From Schistocerca nitens (taxonomy: Eukaryota; Arthropoda; Insecta; Orthoptera; Acrididae): a stretch of DNA of 64,000 bases. The stretch spans positions 177,526,178 to 177,590,177 of the forward strand of contig NC_064622.1 of assembly GCF_023898315.1 (NCBI RefSeq), written 5' to 3'. Within the stretch, counting starts at the first letter, position 1. Each line of letters starts with the position of its first letter. Positions 43,305 to 53,879 of this stretch are shown one piece after another. The notes beneath the pieces were generated by a model, which was not told the origin of the DNA, did not search any database, and saw only the letters and a program-made list of their open reading frames with translations. Made by a program: the position numbers and the translations under genes.

Positions 43305-44726
43305 CACTCCTGGAAATGGAAAAAAGAACACATTGACACCGGTGTGTCAGACCCACCATACTTGCTCCGGACACTGCGAGAGGGCTGTACAAGCAATGAT
43401 CACACGCACGGCACAGCGGACACACCAGGAACCGCGGTGTTGGCCGTCGAATGGCGCTAGCTGCGCAGCATTTGTGCACCGCCGCCGTCAGTGTCAGCCA
43501 GTTTGCCGTGGCATACGGAGCTCCATCGCAGTCTTTAACACTGGTAGCATGCCGCGACAGCGTGGACGTGAACCGTATGTGCAGTTGACGGACTTTGAGC
43601 GAGGGCGTATAGTGGGCATGCGGGAGGCCGGGTGGACGTACCGCCGAATTGCTCAAGACGTAGAGCGTGAGGTCTCCACAGTACATCGATGTTGTCGCCA
43701 GTGGTCGGCGGAAGGTGCACGTGCCCGTCGACCTGGGACCGGACCGCAGCGACGCACGGATGCACGCCAAGACCGTAGGATCCTACGCAGTGCCGTAGGG
43801 GACCGCACCGCCACTTCCCAGCAAATTAGGGACACTGTTGCTCCTGGGGTATCGGCGAGGACCATTCGCAACCGTCTCCATGATGCTGGGCTACGGTCCC
43901 GCACACCGTTAGGCCGTCTTCCGCTCACGCCCCAACATCGTGCAGCCCGCCTCCAGTGGTGTCGCGACAGGCGTGAATGGAGGGACGAATGGAGACGTGT
44001 CGTCTTCAGCGATGAGAGTCGCTTCTGCCTTGGTGCCAATGATGGTCGTATGCGTGTTTGGCGCCGTGCAGGTGAGCGCCACAATCAGGACTGCATACGA
44101 CCGAGGCACACAGGGCCAACACCCGGCATCATGGTGTGGGGAGCGATCTCCTACACTGGCCGTACACCACTGGTGATCGTCGAGGGGACACTGAATAGTG
44201 CACGGTACATCCAAACCGTCATCGAACCCATCGTTCTACCATTCCTAGACCGGCAAGGGAACTTGCTGTTCCAACAGGACAATGCACGTCCGCATATATC
44301 CCGTGCCACCCAACGTGCTCTAGAAGGTGTAAGTCAACTACCCTGGCCAGCAAGATCTCCGGATCTGTCCCCCATTGAGCATGTTTGGGACTGGATGAAG
44401 CGTCATCTCACGCGGTCTGCACGTCCAGCACGAACGCTGGTCCAACTGAGGCACCAGGTGGAAATGGCATGGCAAGCCGTTCCACAGGACTACATCCAGC
44501 ATCTCTACGATCGTCTCCATGGGAGAATAGCAGCCTGCATTGCTGCGAAAGGTGGATATACACTGTACTAGTGCCGACATTGTGCATGCTCTGTTGCCTG
44601 TGTCTATGTGCCTGTGGTTCTGTCAGTGTGATCATGTGATGTATCTGACCCCAGGAATGTGTCAATAAAGTTTCCCCTTCCTGGGACAATGAATTCACGG
44701 TGTTCTTATTTCAATTTCCAGGAGTG
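43305..44726 (+). mobile_element. Tc1-like element, full length, copy 1
   Basis: TA dinucleotides flank it at 43303-43304 and 44727-44728. The ends are cactcctggaaatggaaaaa and the inverse of ttatttcaatttccaggagtg, giving a TIR of about 27 bp with two mismatches. It is 1422 bp, the same length as the copy at 52458, from which it differs at about ten positions. It looks autonomous. Confidence 0.95.
43549..44571 (+). CDS. Tc1-like transposase (DDE), open reading frame intact
   Basis: 340 residues, the usual Tc1 length. The start is the ATG of MPRQRGREPYVQLTDFERGR; the longer upstream frame runs into the TIR region and is not needed. A paired-type HTH (FERGRIVGMREAGWTYRRIAQDV) is followed by a second HTH (residues about 65-120). 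Catalytic blocks are 'VVFSDESRFCLG', 'LLFQQDNARPHISRA' and 'ARSPDLSPIEHVWDWMK', so D, D and E are all present, the last two about 33 residues apart. It acts in the nucleus on its own TIRs. Compared with the copy at 52702 it has HTH change QDVERE for QHVGRE, possibly damaging. Confidence 0.93.
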   Translation: MPRQRGREPYVQLTDFERGRIVGMREAGWTYRRIAQDVEREVSTVHRCCRQWSAEGARARRPGTGPQRRTDARQDRRILRSAVGDRTATSQQIRDTVAPGVSARTIRNRLHDAGLRSRTPLGRLPLTPQHRAARLQWCRDRREWRDEWRRVVFSDESRFCLGANDGRMRVWRRAGERHNQDCIRPRHTGPTPGIMVWGAISYTGRTPLVIVEGTLNSARYIQTVIEPIVLPFLDRQGNLLFQQDNARPHISRATQRALEGVSQLPWPARSPDLSPIEHVWDWMKRHLTRSARPARTLVQLRHQVEMAWQAVPQDYIQHLYDRLHGRIAACIAAKGGYTLY

Positions 44727-44950
44727 TATATATGAATTATTATGCCTGTCCTCCAATGCTTTACCCCCCAAAAAAAGACTACAAATGGCCATGTAAAAGG
44801 GTTCAAGGAACAACAATAAGAGAAACGAAAACCTATAAAATCACAGTAATGTTAACCAAGTCTAGAAATATAATAGTTTAATAGAATGAAATGTTTTTTT
44901 AAGTTATCGTTGTTAATATATTTAAATAAATATATATGGTTACAAAAAAA

Positions 44951-45127
44951 GGGTTCGATTCCCGGCTGGGTCGGAGATTTTTCTCCGCTCGAGGACTGGG
45001 TGTTGTGTTGTCCTAATCATCATCATTTCATCCCCATCGACGCGCAAGTAGCCGAAGTGGCGTCAAATCGAAAGACTTGCACCCGGCGTACGGTCTACCC
45101 GACAGGAGGCCGTAGTCACACGACATT
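44951..45127 (+). mobile_element. SINE family D, 5'-truncated
   Basis: It begins at the B box (gggttcgattcccggctggg), continues gactgggtgttgtgttgtcc and tcatcatcatttcatcccc, and ends cccggcgtacggtctacccg and cacacgacattt. The missing head of this family is exemplified at 42464. Confidence 0.8.
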
Positions 45128-45380
45128 TTTACAAACAAAGCAATTTTTAAAGCGAAATGTTACATGCTCATTCGATAGAGCGCTCCCAAATTAGTCTAGT
45201 CCGAAATCCGTTTTATCGATATGTATTAACAGGGACAGTAAAACACGAAGAATAACAGTGCCTCAGCAGCGACTCGTGTGCTACCCTGATACGCGTTGAC
45301 TCCACAGCACCTGGACTATGCAGAAGACCTTGGCTGACAGCTACCGCCTTGCAGCTACGCTGTTCAGTCGCTGCTGAAGG

Positions 45381-45690
45381 GCCGCGCGGGATTAGCCGAG
45401 CGGTAGCCGATACGGTAGCCCGGCATGTTCGGTCAGAGAGCTGCTTGGCCTCTGTAATAAAAAAACTGAGTCGAAAGATCAACAAACGAACTTTAACGGA
45501 TGTCATGTGACGTCCACAATGAACAAACACACCGATCAACGATGAACGGCGGAGGTTCGAGTCCTCCCTCGGGCATGGGTGTGTGTGTTTGTCCTTAGGA
45601 TAATTTAGGTTAAGTAGTGTGTAAGCTTAGGGACTGATGACCTTAGCAGTTAAGTACCATAAGATTTCACACACATTTGAACATTTTTTG
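45381..45690 (+). mobile_element. SINE family C split by another SINE-like unit
   Basis: The head gccgcgcgggattagccgag is at 45381-45404. The rest of the family (cggcggaggttcgagtcctc onward) resumes at 45547 and runs to the 3' end near 45690 (cacacacatttgaaca). The 140 bp between (ggcctctgtaataaaaaaac and following) belong to a different tRNA-head-linked repeat recalled from locusts. Some family C head sequence is lost at the junction. Confidence 0.75.
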
Positions 45691-45825
45691 CTGCTGGAGT
45701 TCTGGTTATTCATAATCTTTTAACATTGCTCTTAATGCATATCGATAAAATGAATTCGTGGTAGAGTAACTTGGACCACTTTATCGAATGGTCGCGTAAA
45801 ATTCAGCTTTAAAAATCATTTTGTT

Positions 45826-45990
45826 TGTAACGGGAAGCAAACCCGCGCTTTCCTTCGACGCCGGGCGTCACATGAAAGACAGCACGATCTGTATTTGAGC
45901 TGACTCATATTACGTACTGCAAATGCGAAATTGAAAATATTTGCCGAAACATCAGATAAAAAGCGCCTGGCGACTCTTAGAACGGACGGC
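45826..45990 (-). repeat. Repeat of about 165 bp, copy 2 (inverted partner of 42296)
   Basis: It starts tttgtttgtaacgggaagca and ends near gcctggcgactcttagaacg. Its reverse matches 42296-42461. Confidence 0.7.
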
Positions 45991-46491
45991 CTGTTTAATG
46001 TGCAAGTCTTAGTGGCTTTTAGCCAAAATTTGTCTTGTTGAACTGCAGGTCTCCTGAAGATATTCATTTGTAAGTAAACCAGTTGTGACGTAAGTAACAT
46101 AACTGAAACAAAGGTGACGTGATTTTTATTGATATTTAACAGTATGATTCTCTTCCCTTGTAAAGTAAATAACATCGAGAGTAGTTGATTCCGATGCGGT
46201 AATGTATCTTTCTTAGTTTCTTCTGCAAAAAGCAACCGAGCTTCAACTACTGAGGGACTGTATGCACTTCAGTTCACGAAATGGTATTGAGAACATAGTT
46301 TGACGTTTCATCGCCGTCTGTGTCACTATGAACAGAGCTCTTCTCCTAATAACGAAACGAAACGGCATTCGCGTAAAGTGATTTGGGGAAGTTACGGGAA
46401 ACCCAGAATCAGAATGCTATTCCTTTAGTTCACGAATGTACCTGCGTCGTCCTCGCCCTAAACCTGCTTCACTCGCTACGGTACCTCGTCT
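45991..46491. other. Unassigned spacer
   Basis: No recognised feature. Confidence 0.3.
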
Positions 46492-46697
46492 CAAAAAATG
46501 TTCAAATGTGTGTGAAATCTTATGGGACTTAACTGCCAAGGTCATCAGTCCCTAAGCTTACACACTACTTAACCTAAATCATCCTAAGGGCAAACACACA
46601 CACCCATGCCCGAGGGTGGACTCGAACCTCCGCCGGGACCAGCCGCACAGTCTATGACTGCAGCGCCCCCAGACCGCTCGGCTAATCCCGCGCGGCA
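46492..46697 (-). mobile_element. SINE family C, reverse strand, full length
   Basis: An 11-bp duplication GTACCTCGTCT (46481-46491 and 46698-46708). The A-rich 3' end is at the left (caaaaaatgttcaaatgtgt), the B box reversed (ggactcgaacctccg, 46619), and the head ends gctaatcccgcgcgg. Confidence 0.94.
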
Positions 46698-46708
46698 GTA
46701 CCTCGTCT

Positions 46709-47455
46709 TGGATCGAATGAAGCTGTATTCGGCAGTAAGGAAGAATGAGGTTTAACGTCTCGTCGACGAAGAGGTCATTGTAGATTGAGTAAAATCTTGG
46801 TTTGAGGAAGGATTCGGAAAGAGATCGGCCGTGTCCTTTCCAAGGCAATCATCATCGTATTTGCCTCAAGTGACTTCACGGCAAACCAAGATCTGGATGA
46901 CCGGACGGTGATACGAACAGTCTTCCTCCAGAACCCCAGTCCGTTATCTTAGCACTGCGTCGCCTCACACAGAGGCTGCATTCAGTTCGTAGCCACAGGT
47001 CGCGACCTTGAGATGAGCAGTTTATCAGTCGCTGACTCACTGGTACTGACCAGTACTCAGCCGCCTCACCTCGGCTGCTACTTTTCGACTGACGTTCCTC
47101 CAATACGTGTTGCAAGTGTTCGCCTTAATTGTGTCTGATCGGTTTAAAAGACAAGGTCCGAGATGAAAATTGCAACCACTATATAATGAACTTAATGATA
47201 AGTGTTCGAAGGCTTTCCCAACGTAAATGCCTCTGGTGTATTTACTGGTCATTTTGGAACGAATTTTCTGCAGCGGAACGCTTCATCATCAACACGTTAC
47301 TCCTGCTGACTGACGTCCTGAGCCTGAAAATGAGATATGCATTGCCTGACAAGGAAAGTGCAGCTCCCAAAAGGGAAGGTGGAAACTAAAAGAAACTTCA
47401 TAGGTTGAGGGCGTAAGTGATGTTATTTGAGTTATTAGAACTCTAACGATTTATA
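46709..47455. other. Unassigned spacer
   Basis: No recognised repeat or gene. The short frames lack motifs. Confidence 0.3.
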
Positions 47456-49318
47456 CAGCGTGGTCCATTGATGGTGACCGGGCCAAATATCTCACGAAAT
47501 AAGCGTCAGAAGAAAAAACAACAAAGAAAGAAACTCGTCTAGCTTGAAGGGGGAAACCAGATGGAGCTATGGTTGACCCGCTAGGTGGCGCTGCCATAGG
47601 TCAAACGGATATCAACTGCGTTTTTTTAAATAGGAACCCCCATTTTTATTACATATTCATGTAGTACGTAAAGAAATATGAATGTTTTAGTTGGACCACG
47701 TTTTCCGCTTTGTGATATATGGCGCTGTAATAGCCACAAACGTATAAGTACGTGGTATCACGTAACATTCCGCCAGTGCAGACGGTGTTTGCTTCGTGAT
47801 ACATTACCCGTGTTGCGGAAAAGGTCGATATCGTGTTGATGTATGGCTATTGTGATCAAAATGCCCAACGGGCGTGTGCTATGTATGCTGCTCGGTATCC
47901 TGGATGACATCATCCAAGTGTCCGGACCGTTCGCCGTATAGTTACGTTATTTAAGGAAACAGGAAGTGTTCAGCCACATGTGAAACGTCAACCACGACCT
48001 GCAACAAATGATGATGCCCAAGTAGGTGTTTTAGCTACTGTCGAGGCTAATCCGCACATCAGTACCAGACAAATTGCGCGAGAATCGGAAATCTCAAAAA
48101 CGTCGGTGTTGAGAATGCTACATCAACATCGGTTGCACCCGTACCATATTTCTATGCACCAGGAATTGCATGGCGACGACTTTGAACGTCGTGTACAGTT
48201 CTGCCACTGGGCACAAGAGAAATTACGGGACGATGACAGATTTTTTGCACGCGTTCTATTTAGCAACGAAGCGTCATTCACCAACAGCGGTAACGTAAAC
48301 CGACATAATATGCACTATTGGGCAACGGTAAATCCACGAAGGCTGCGACAAGTGGAACATCAGCGACCTTGGCGGGTTAAATGTATGGTGCGGCATTATG
48401 GGAGGAAGGATAATTGGCCCCCATTTTATCGATTACAATCTAAATGTTTCAATGTATGCTGATTTCCTACGTAATGTTCTACCGATGTTACTACAAGATG
48501 TTTCACTGCATGACAGAACGGCGATGTACTTCCAACATGATGGATGTCCGGCACATAGCTCGCGTGCGGTTGAAGCGGTACTGAATAGCATATTTCATGA
48601 CAGGTGGATTGGTCGTCGAATCGCCATACCATCGCGCGCACGTTCACCGGATTTCTTTCTTTGGGGAAAGTTGAAGGATATTTGCTATCGTGCTCCACCG
48701 ACAACGCCAGACAACATGCGTCACCGCATTCTCAATGCATGTGCGAACATTACGGAAGGTGAACTACTCGCTGTTGAGAGGAATGTCGTTGCACGTATTG
48801 CCAAATGCATTGAGGTTGACGGACATCATTTTGAGCATTTATTGCATTAATTTGGTATTTACGGGTAATCGCGCTGTAACAGTATGCGTTCTCAGAAATT
48901 ATAAGTTCACAAAGGTACATGTATCACATAGGAACAACCGAAATAAAATGTTCAAACGTACCTACGTTCTGTATTTTAATTTAAAAAACCTACCTATTAC
49001 CAATTGTTCGTCTATAATTGTGAGCCATATGTTTGTGACTATTACAGCGCCATCTATCACAAAGCGAAAAAAGTGGTCCAACTAAAACATTCATATTTCT
49101 TTGCGCACTACACGAATATGTAATAAAAATGGGGGTTCCTATTTTAAAAAAAAAACAGTTGATATCCGTTTGACCTATGGTAGCGCCATCTAGCTGGCCA
49201 ACCATAGCGCTATTTGGCTTCCCCCTTCAAGCTAGACAAGTTTCGTTCTTTGTAGTTTTTTCGTTTGACGCTTATTTCGTGAGATATTTGGCCCGGTCAC
49301 GATCAATGGACCATCCTG
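47456..49318 (+). mobile_element. Mariner-like element with TIRs of about 285 bp
   Basis: TA lies at 47454-47455 and 49319-49320. The left 47456-47738 and right 49030-49318 are inverted copies at about 90% identity, from cagcgtggtccattg at one end and its inverse aatggaccatcctg at the other, through gccaaatatctcacgaaata, ggtcaaacggatatcaact and ggcgctgtaatag. TIRs this long are unusual for mariner-type elements, whose ends are typically about 30 bp. The transposase between them is damaged. Confidence 0.9.
47857..48850 (+). pseudogene. Mariner-like transposase, few lesions
   Basis: HTH text 'YGYCDQNAQRACAMYAARYP' (near 47850) is followed by an in-frame TGA at 47905-47907, then 'HHPSVRTVRRIVTLFKETGSV' and 'ISTRQIARESEISKTSVLRMLHQH' (second HTH). 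The first catalytic block reads 'VLFSNEASFTNSG', with Asn in place of the expected Asp. A frame change near 48380 leads to 'CGIMGGRIIGPHFIDYNLN'. The second block is 'MYFQHDGCPAHSS'; the third, 'RSPDFFLWGKLKD', appears to lack a few residues. It ends at the TAA after HHFEHLLH. A dead but recent enough copy. Confidence 0.85.
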
Positions 49319-49710
49319 TATACCCGCCGATGGTGCGTACGTAAAGAAAAAGTTAATGTAATGCTGTTCCGTTGCACATTGACGTCAAGACCTTGTCGGA
49401 CAGGGAAATGAAAAACGACCAGATCTAGAACCGCAGCCACCCTCTCGTGGTATCCATATCCAGTTCCGAGAAAGATCTTGTTGCCTACCAACAAACTGCG
49501 TCCTGTGTGGCTTCCCGAGATTGCATAGGTGGCATTCGCCTCGGTTCCTGCAAAACGCCAAAATGTCATAGTTTTTCCAAATGTTCTCAGAGCAATTCGC
49601 GATGGTACACCTCGCCTGCCCATCGCTTCAACTAACGAATGGAATCCAAAGAAGGCAATGCTGTACCGGATGGCTTTAGAAGCATCTGACTCAATCCTAC
49701 TTATGGGCAT
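49303..49710 (-). other. Unrecognised 135-codon open frame
   Basis: The frame begins MPISRIESDASKAIRYSIAF and ends inside the mariner's right TIR. It has a hydrophobic Gly-rich middle (SGSHTGRSLLVGNKIFLGTGYG). No domain is recognised. GC3 is moderate. It may be antisense to a decayed element or a chance frame. Confidence 0.2.
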
Positions 49711-50228
49711 GAGTCAAACATTCAGTTTGAGCATCACTTAATGAAAGCTTCTAGTGGTTATAGGTGAACAATAAGGACCATACTCCAGTAATAACCATGG
49801 GATAAGACTTGGTTTGACTCATCAATTGAAACGCTTTCTGCATTTAAGATTTACATACAAACTGGAAAAAGAATATCAATCACTGAAATCGAGAGGAAGA
49901 AGTACACTAGTATCCAATAACAAGTTCCGCATGCAATCAGGCGTCAGTTGAAAATAAAAGTTAAAAATGATACCAAGGAAGCCACATTTGACTTGAGATG
50001 AGCGACACAAAGAAATAGGAGGTGAGGATCAACAGTAGAGCATCATGGCCTGTTATCCATCGTGTGGGGCAGGTACGCCAAGAATTGTGCATGCGTGCAG
50101 TGCTCTTGCAGGCCTGCAGAATCATGGAGTCTAGCTGCTCATGTACCTCACCGCTACGCCACGCTGATTAAGCTGGGTGATTGGGAGGAGGGGGTAAATT
50201 GCGAACACATAGCATTTAGGTGGCAATG
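49711..50228. other. Unassigned spacer
   Basis: No recognised feature. Confidence 0.3.
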
Positions 50229-50230
50229 TA

Positions 50231-51638
50231 CGCTACTGCCATTAAAATTGCTACACCACGAAGATGACATGCCACAGACGCGAAATTTAACCGACAGGAA
50301 GAAGATGATGTGATATGCAAATGATTAGCTTTTCACAGCATTCACACAAGGTTAGCGCCAGTGGCGACACCTACAACGTGCTGACATGAGGAAAGTTTCC
50401 AACTGATTTCTTATATACAAACAGCAGTTGACCGGCGTTGCCTGGTGAAACGTTGTTGTGATGCCTCGTGTAAGGAGGAGAAATGAGTACCATCACGTTT
50501 CCGACTTTGATAAAGGTCGGATAGTAGCCTACCGCGATTGCGGTTTATCGTATCGCGACATCGCTGCCCGCGTTGGTCGAGATCCAATGACTGTTAGCAG
50601 AATATGGAATCGGTGGGTTCAGGAGGGTAATACGGAACGTCGTGCTGGATCCCAACGGCCTCGTATCACTAGCAGTCGAGATGACAGGCATCTTATCAGC
50701 ATGGCTGTAACGGATCGCGCAGCCACGTCTCGATCCCTGAGTCAACAGATGGGCACGTTTGCAAGACAACAATCATCTGCACCAACAGTTCGACGACGTT
50801 TGCAGCAACATGGACTATCAGCTCGGTGACCATGGCTGCGGTTACCCTTGACGCTGCATCACAGACAGGAGCGCCTGCGATGGTGTACTCAACGACGAAC
50901 CTGGGTACACGAATGGCAAAACGTCATATTTTCGGATGAATCCAGATTCTGTTTACAGCGTCATGATGGTCGCATCCGTGTCTGGCGACATCGCAGTGAA
51001 CGCACATTGGAAGCGTGTATTCGTCATCGCCATACTTGCGTGTCACCCGGCGTGATGGGATGGGGTGCCATTGGTTACTTACGTTTCGGTCACCTCTTGT
51101 TCGCATTGACGGCACTTTGAACAGTGGACGTTACATTTCAGATGTGTTACGACCCGTGGCTCTACCCTTCATTCGATCTCTGCGAAACCCTACATTTCAG
51201 CAGGATAATGCACGACCGCATGTTGCGGGTCCTGTACGGGCCTTTCTGAATACAGAAAATGTTCGACTGCTGCCCTGGCCAACACATTCTCCATATCTCT
51301 CACCAACTGAAAACGTCTGGTCAATGGTGGCCGAGCAACTGGCTCGTGACAATTCGCTAGTCACTACTCTTGATGAACTGTGGTATCGTGTTGAAGCTGT
51401 ATGGGCAGCTGTACCTGTACACGCCATCCAAGCTCTGTTTGACTCAATGCCCAGGCGTATCAAGGCCGTTATTACGGTCAGAGGTGGTGGTTCTGGGTAC
51501 TGATTTCTCAGGATCTATGCACCCAAATTGCGTGTAAATGTAATCACATGTCAGTTCTAGTATAATATACTTGTCCAATGAATATCCGTTTATCATCTGC
51601 ATTTCAAATTGGTGTAGCAATTTTAATGACCAGTAGTG
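50231..51638 (+). mobile_element. Tc1-like element, second family, full length with few lesions
   Basis: TA lies at 50229-50230 and 51639-51640. The ends are cgctactgccattaaaattg and the inverse of tttaatgaccagtagtg; the TIR of about 28 bp (cattaaaattgctacacca shared) has four or so mismatches. 1408 bp, a size and layout parallel to the 43305 family but clearly different in sequence. Confidence 0.92.
50461..51503 (+). pseudogene. Tc1-like transposase with one stop and one frame change
   Basis: Starts MPRVRRRNEYHHVSDFDKGR (ATG 50461). HTH 'DFDKGRIVAYRDCGLSYRDIAARVGRD' and a second HTH follow. TGA at 50827-50829 interrupts 'QHGLSAR/PWLRLPLTLHHRQERLRW'; a CGA-to-TGA CpG transition is the likely cause. 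'VIFSDESRFCLQ' holds the first Asp. A frame change near 51085 precedes 'SPLVRIDGTLNSGRYI'. 'TFQQDNARPHVA' has the second Asp and 'SPYLSPTENVW' has the Glu, with Tyr replacing the flanking Asp. A recent death. Confidence 0.9.
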
Positions 51639-51984
51639 TAGTTGTGCAAGTAAGATGGAATAGCTTGCATGAGACTTGGCTTCATATTTTATATTTCTCA
51701 ACAATGTAGATCACAAACAAAACAAATTTTCGAAATTTTTAGTCATTTTTGGCGCGATGAAGACATAATAAAATTTTCATCTCATACAAACTGTCGGCAT
51801 ATGAACAAATGCACACAATTTCGCGTATTTTCGTCACACAGGCTGCCATGTATTAGTGGCTTATTGGGTTTCATAATCGGAAAAATCCTTTCACGCACAT
51901 ATCTTAATCTAAATATTGCGTCAAGTTCGCAACCTCATCACGGAGTCGTGAAATCTCTTCCTAAGGAATACAACACAGGACTCC
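51639..51984. other. Possible distal part of the hAT remnant
   Basis: Reverse-strand frames are broken and carry no clear motif. Confidence 0.25.
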
Positions 51985-52457
51985 TGCACGGTTCTAACGT
52001 AATAGAATTTGTCTTTTAAACGGGATTGTAGATCTCTTAGCTCCAACTGAAGCAACAAAAGATATAGAAAACGGCTCAGAAACAGATGTTAGATCGCCAG
52101 TGTCCTCAAAACGTTTAGGAAACTATATATCTAATTCTTTCCACGCCACAACGAATTCTTCAAAATTCATGTTTTCTTTAACGCCCATGAGCTCAGGGAA
52201 ATGGACTGTGTTTTTTGTCAGGATTTGTCCCTTCCATGACGCAATTTTCTTTTTAAATGCATCCCCATCAGACCAAAAATAAGTTTTTCTTGACGTTGCT
52301 CGAACCAAGCCTTATTGTAGGCATCTTAAATGCGAGTTCTGCAGTTCTGCTCCTGGCTTCTTTTTCCTTCATAAATTCAACAATACCACGTTTTAAATCA
52401 CAAAAATTCGTCCCAGGCATGCCCCTTGACTTAACCAGCATACTTTGCAGTAATATA

Positions 52458-53879
52458 CACTCCTGGAAATGGAAAAAAGAACACATTGACACCGGTGTGT
52501 CAGACCCACCATACTTGCTCCGGACACTGCGAGAGGGCTGTACAAGCAATGATCACACGCACGGCACAGCGGACACACCAGGAACCGCGGTGTTGGCCGT
52601 CGAACGGCGCTAGCTGCGCAGCATTTGTGCACCGCCGCCGTCAGTGTCAGCCAGTTTGCCGTGGCATACGGAGCTCCATCGCAGTCTTTAACACTGGTAG
52701 CATGCCGCGACAGCGTGGACGTGAACCGTATGTGCAGTTGACGGACTTTGAGCGAGGGCGTATAGTGGGCATGCGGGAGGCCGGGTGGACGTACCGCCGA
52801 ATTGCTCAACACGTGGGGCGTGAGGTCTCCACAGTACATCGATGTTGTCGCCAGTGGTCGGCGGAAGGTGCACGTGCCCGTCGACCTGGGACCGGACCGC
52901 AGCGACGCACGGATGCACGCCAAGACCGTAGGATCCTACGCAGTGCCGTAGGGGACCGCACCGCCACTTCCCAGCAAATTAGGGACACTGTTGCTCCTGG
53001 GGTATCGGCGAGGACCATTCGCAACCGTCTCCATGAAGCTGGGCTACGGTCCCGCACACCGTTAGGCCGTCTTCCGCTCACGCCCCAACATCGTGCAGCC
53101 CGCCTCCAGTGGTGTCGCGACAGGCGTGAATGGAGGGACGAATGGAGACGTGTCGTCTTCAGCGATGAGAGTCGCTTCTGCCTTGGTGCCAATGATGGTC
53201 GTATGCGTGTTTGGCGCCGTGCAGGTGAGCGCCACAATCAGGACTGCATACGACCGAGGCACACAGGGCCAACACCCGGCATCATGGTGTGGGGAGCGAT
53301 CTCCTACACTGGCCGTACACCACTGGTGATCGTCGAGGGGACACTGAATAGTGCACGGTACATCCAAACCGTCATCGAACCCATCGTTCTACCATTCCTA
53401 GACCGGCAAGGGAACTTGCTGTTCCAACAGGACAATGCACGTCCGCATGTATCCCGTGCCACCCAACGTGCTCTAGAAGGTGTAAGTCAACTACCCTGGC
53501 CAGCAAGATCTCCGGATCTGTCCCCCATTGAGCATGTGTGGGACTGGATGAAGCGTCGTCTCACGCGGTCTGCACGTCCAGCACGAACGCTGGTCCAACT
53601 GAGGCGCCAGGTGGAAATGGCATGGCAAGCCGTTCCACAGGACTACATCGAGCATCTCTACGATCGTCTCCATGGGAGAATAGCAGCCTGCATTGCTGCG
53701 AAAGGTGGATATACACTGTACTAGTGCCGACATTGTGCATGCTCTGTTGCCTGTGTCTATGTGCCTGTGGTTCTGTCAGTGTGATCATGTGATGTATCTG
53801 ACCCCAGGAATGTGTCAATAAAGTTTCCCCTTCCTGGGACAATGAATTCACGGTGTTCTTATTTCAATTTCCAGGAGTG
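52458..53879 (+). mobile_element. Tc1-like element, full length, copy 2
   Basis: TA lies at 52456-52457 and 53880-53881. 1422 bp, identical in length and about 99.3% identical to 43305-44726. It is inserted in the hAT pseudogene in the opposite orientation. Confidence 0.96.
52702..53724 (+). CDS. Tc1-like transposase (DDE), intact, closest to a family consensus
   Basis: 340 residues from MPRQRGREPY to GGYTLY. Same domains as the copy at 43549: two HTHs, 'FSDESRF', 'QQDNARPHVSRA', 'SPDLSPIEHVWDWMKRRL'. Where the copies differ, this one has the more conserved residue at the HTH (QHVGREVST) and at H/R positions (KRRL, LRRQVE). No stop or frame change is seen. Both copies being open suggests recent activity of the family in this genome. 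Confidence 0.95.
   Translation: MPRQRGREPYVQLTDFERGRIVGMREAGWTYRRIAQHVGREVSTVHRCCRQWSAEGARARRPGTGPQRRTDARQDRRILRSAVGDRTATSQQIRDTVAPGVSARTIRNRLHEAGLRSRTPLGRLPLTPQHRAARLQWCRDRREWRDEWRRVVFSDESRFCLGANDGRMRVWRRAGERHNQDCIRPRHTGPTPGIMVWGAISYTGRTPLVIVEGTLNSARYIQTVIEPIVLPFLDRQGNLLFQQDNARPHVSRATQRALEGVSQLPWPARSPDLSPIEHVWDWMKRRLTRSARPARTLVQLRRQVEMAWQAVPQDYIEHLYDRLHGRIAACIAAKGGYTLY

Noticed and set aside
43288-44214. Long reverse-strand and other-frame open frames over the Tc1 at 43305 (and the same over 52458)
   Set aside because: They are duplicated exactly with the element and mirror its GC-rich transposase codons. They are shadows of the transposase.
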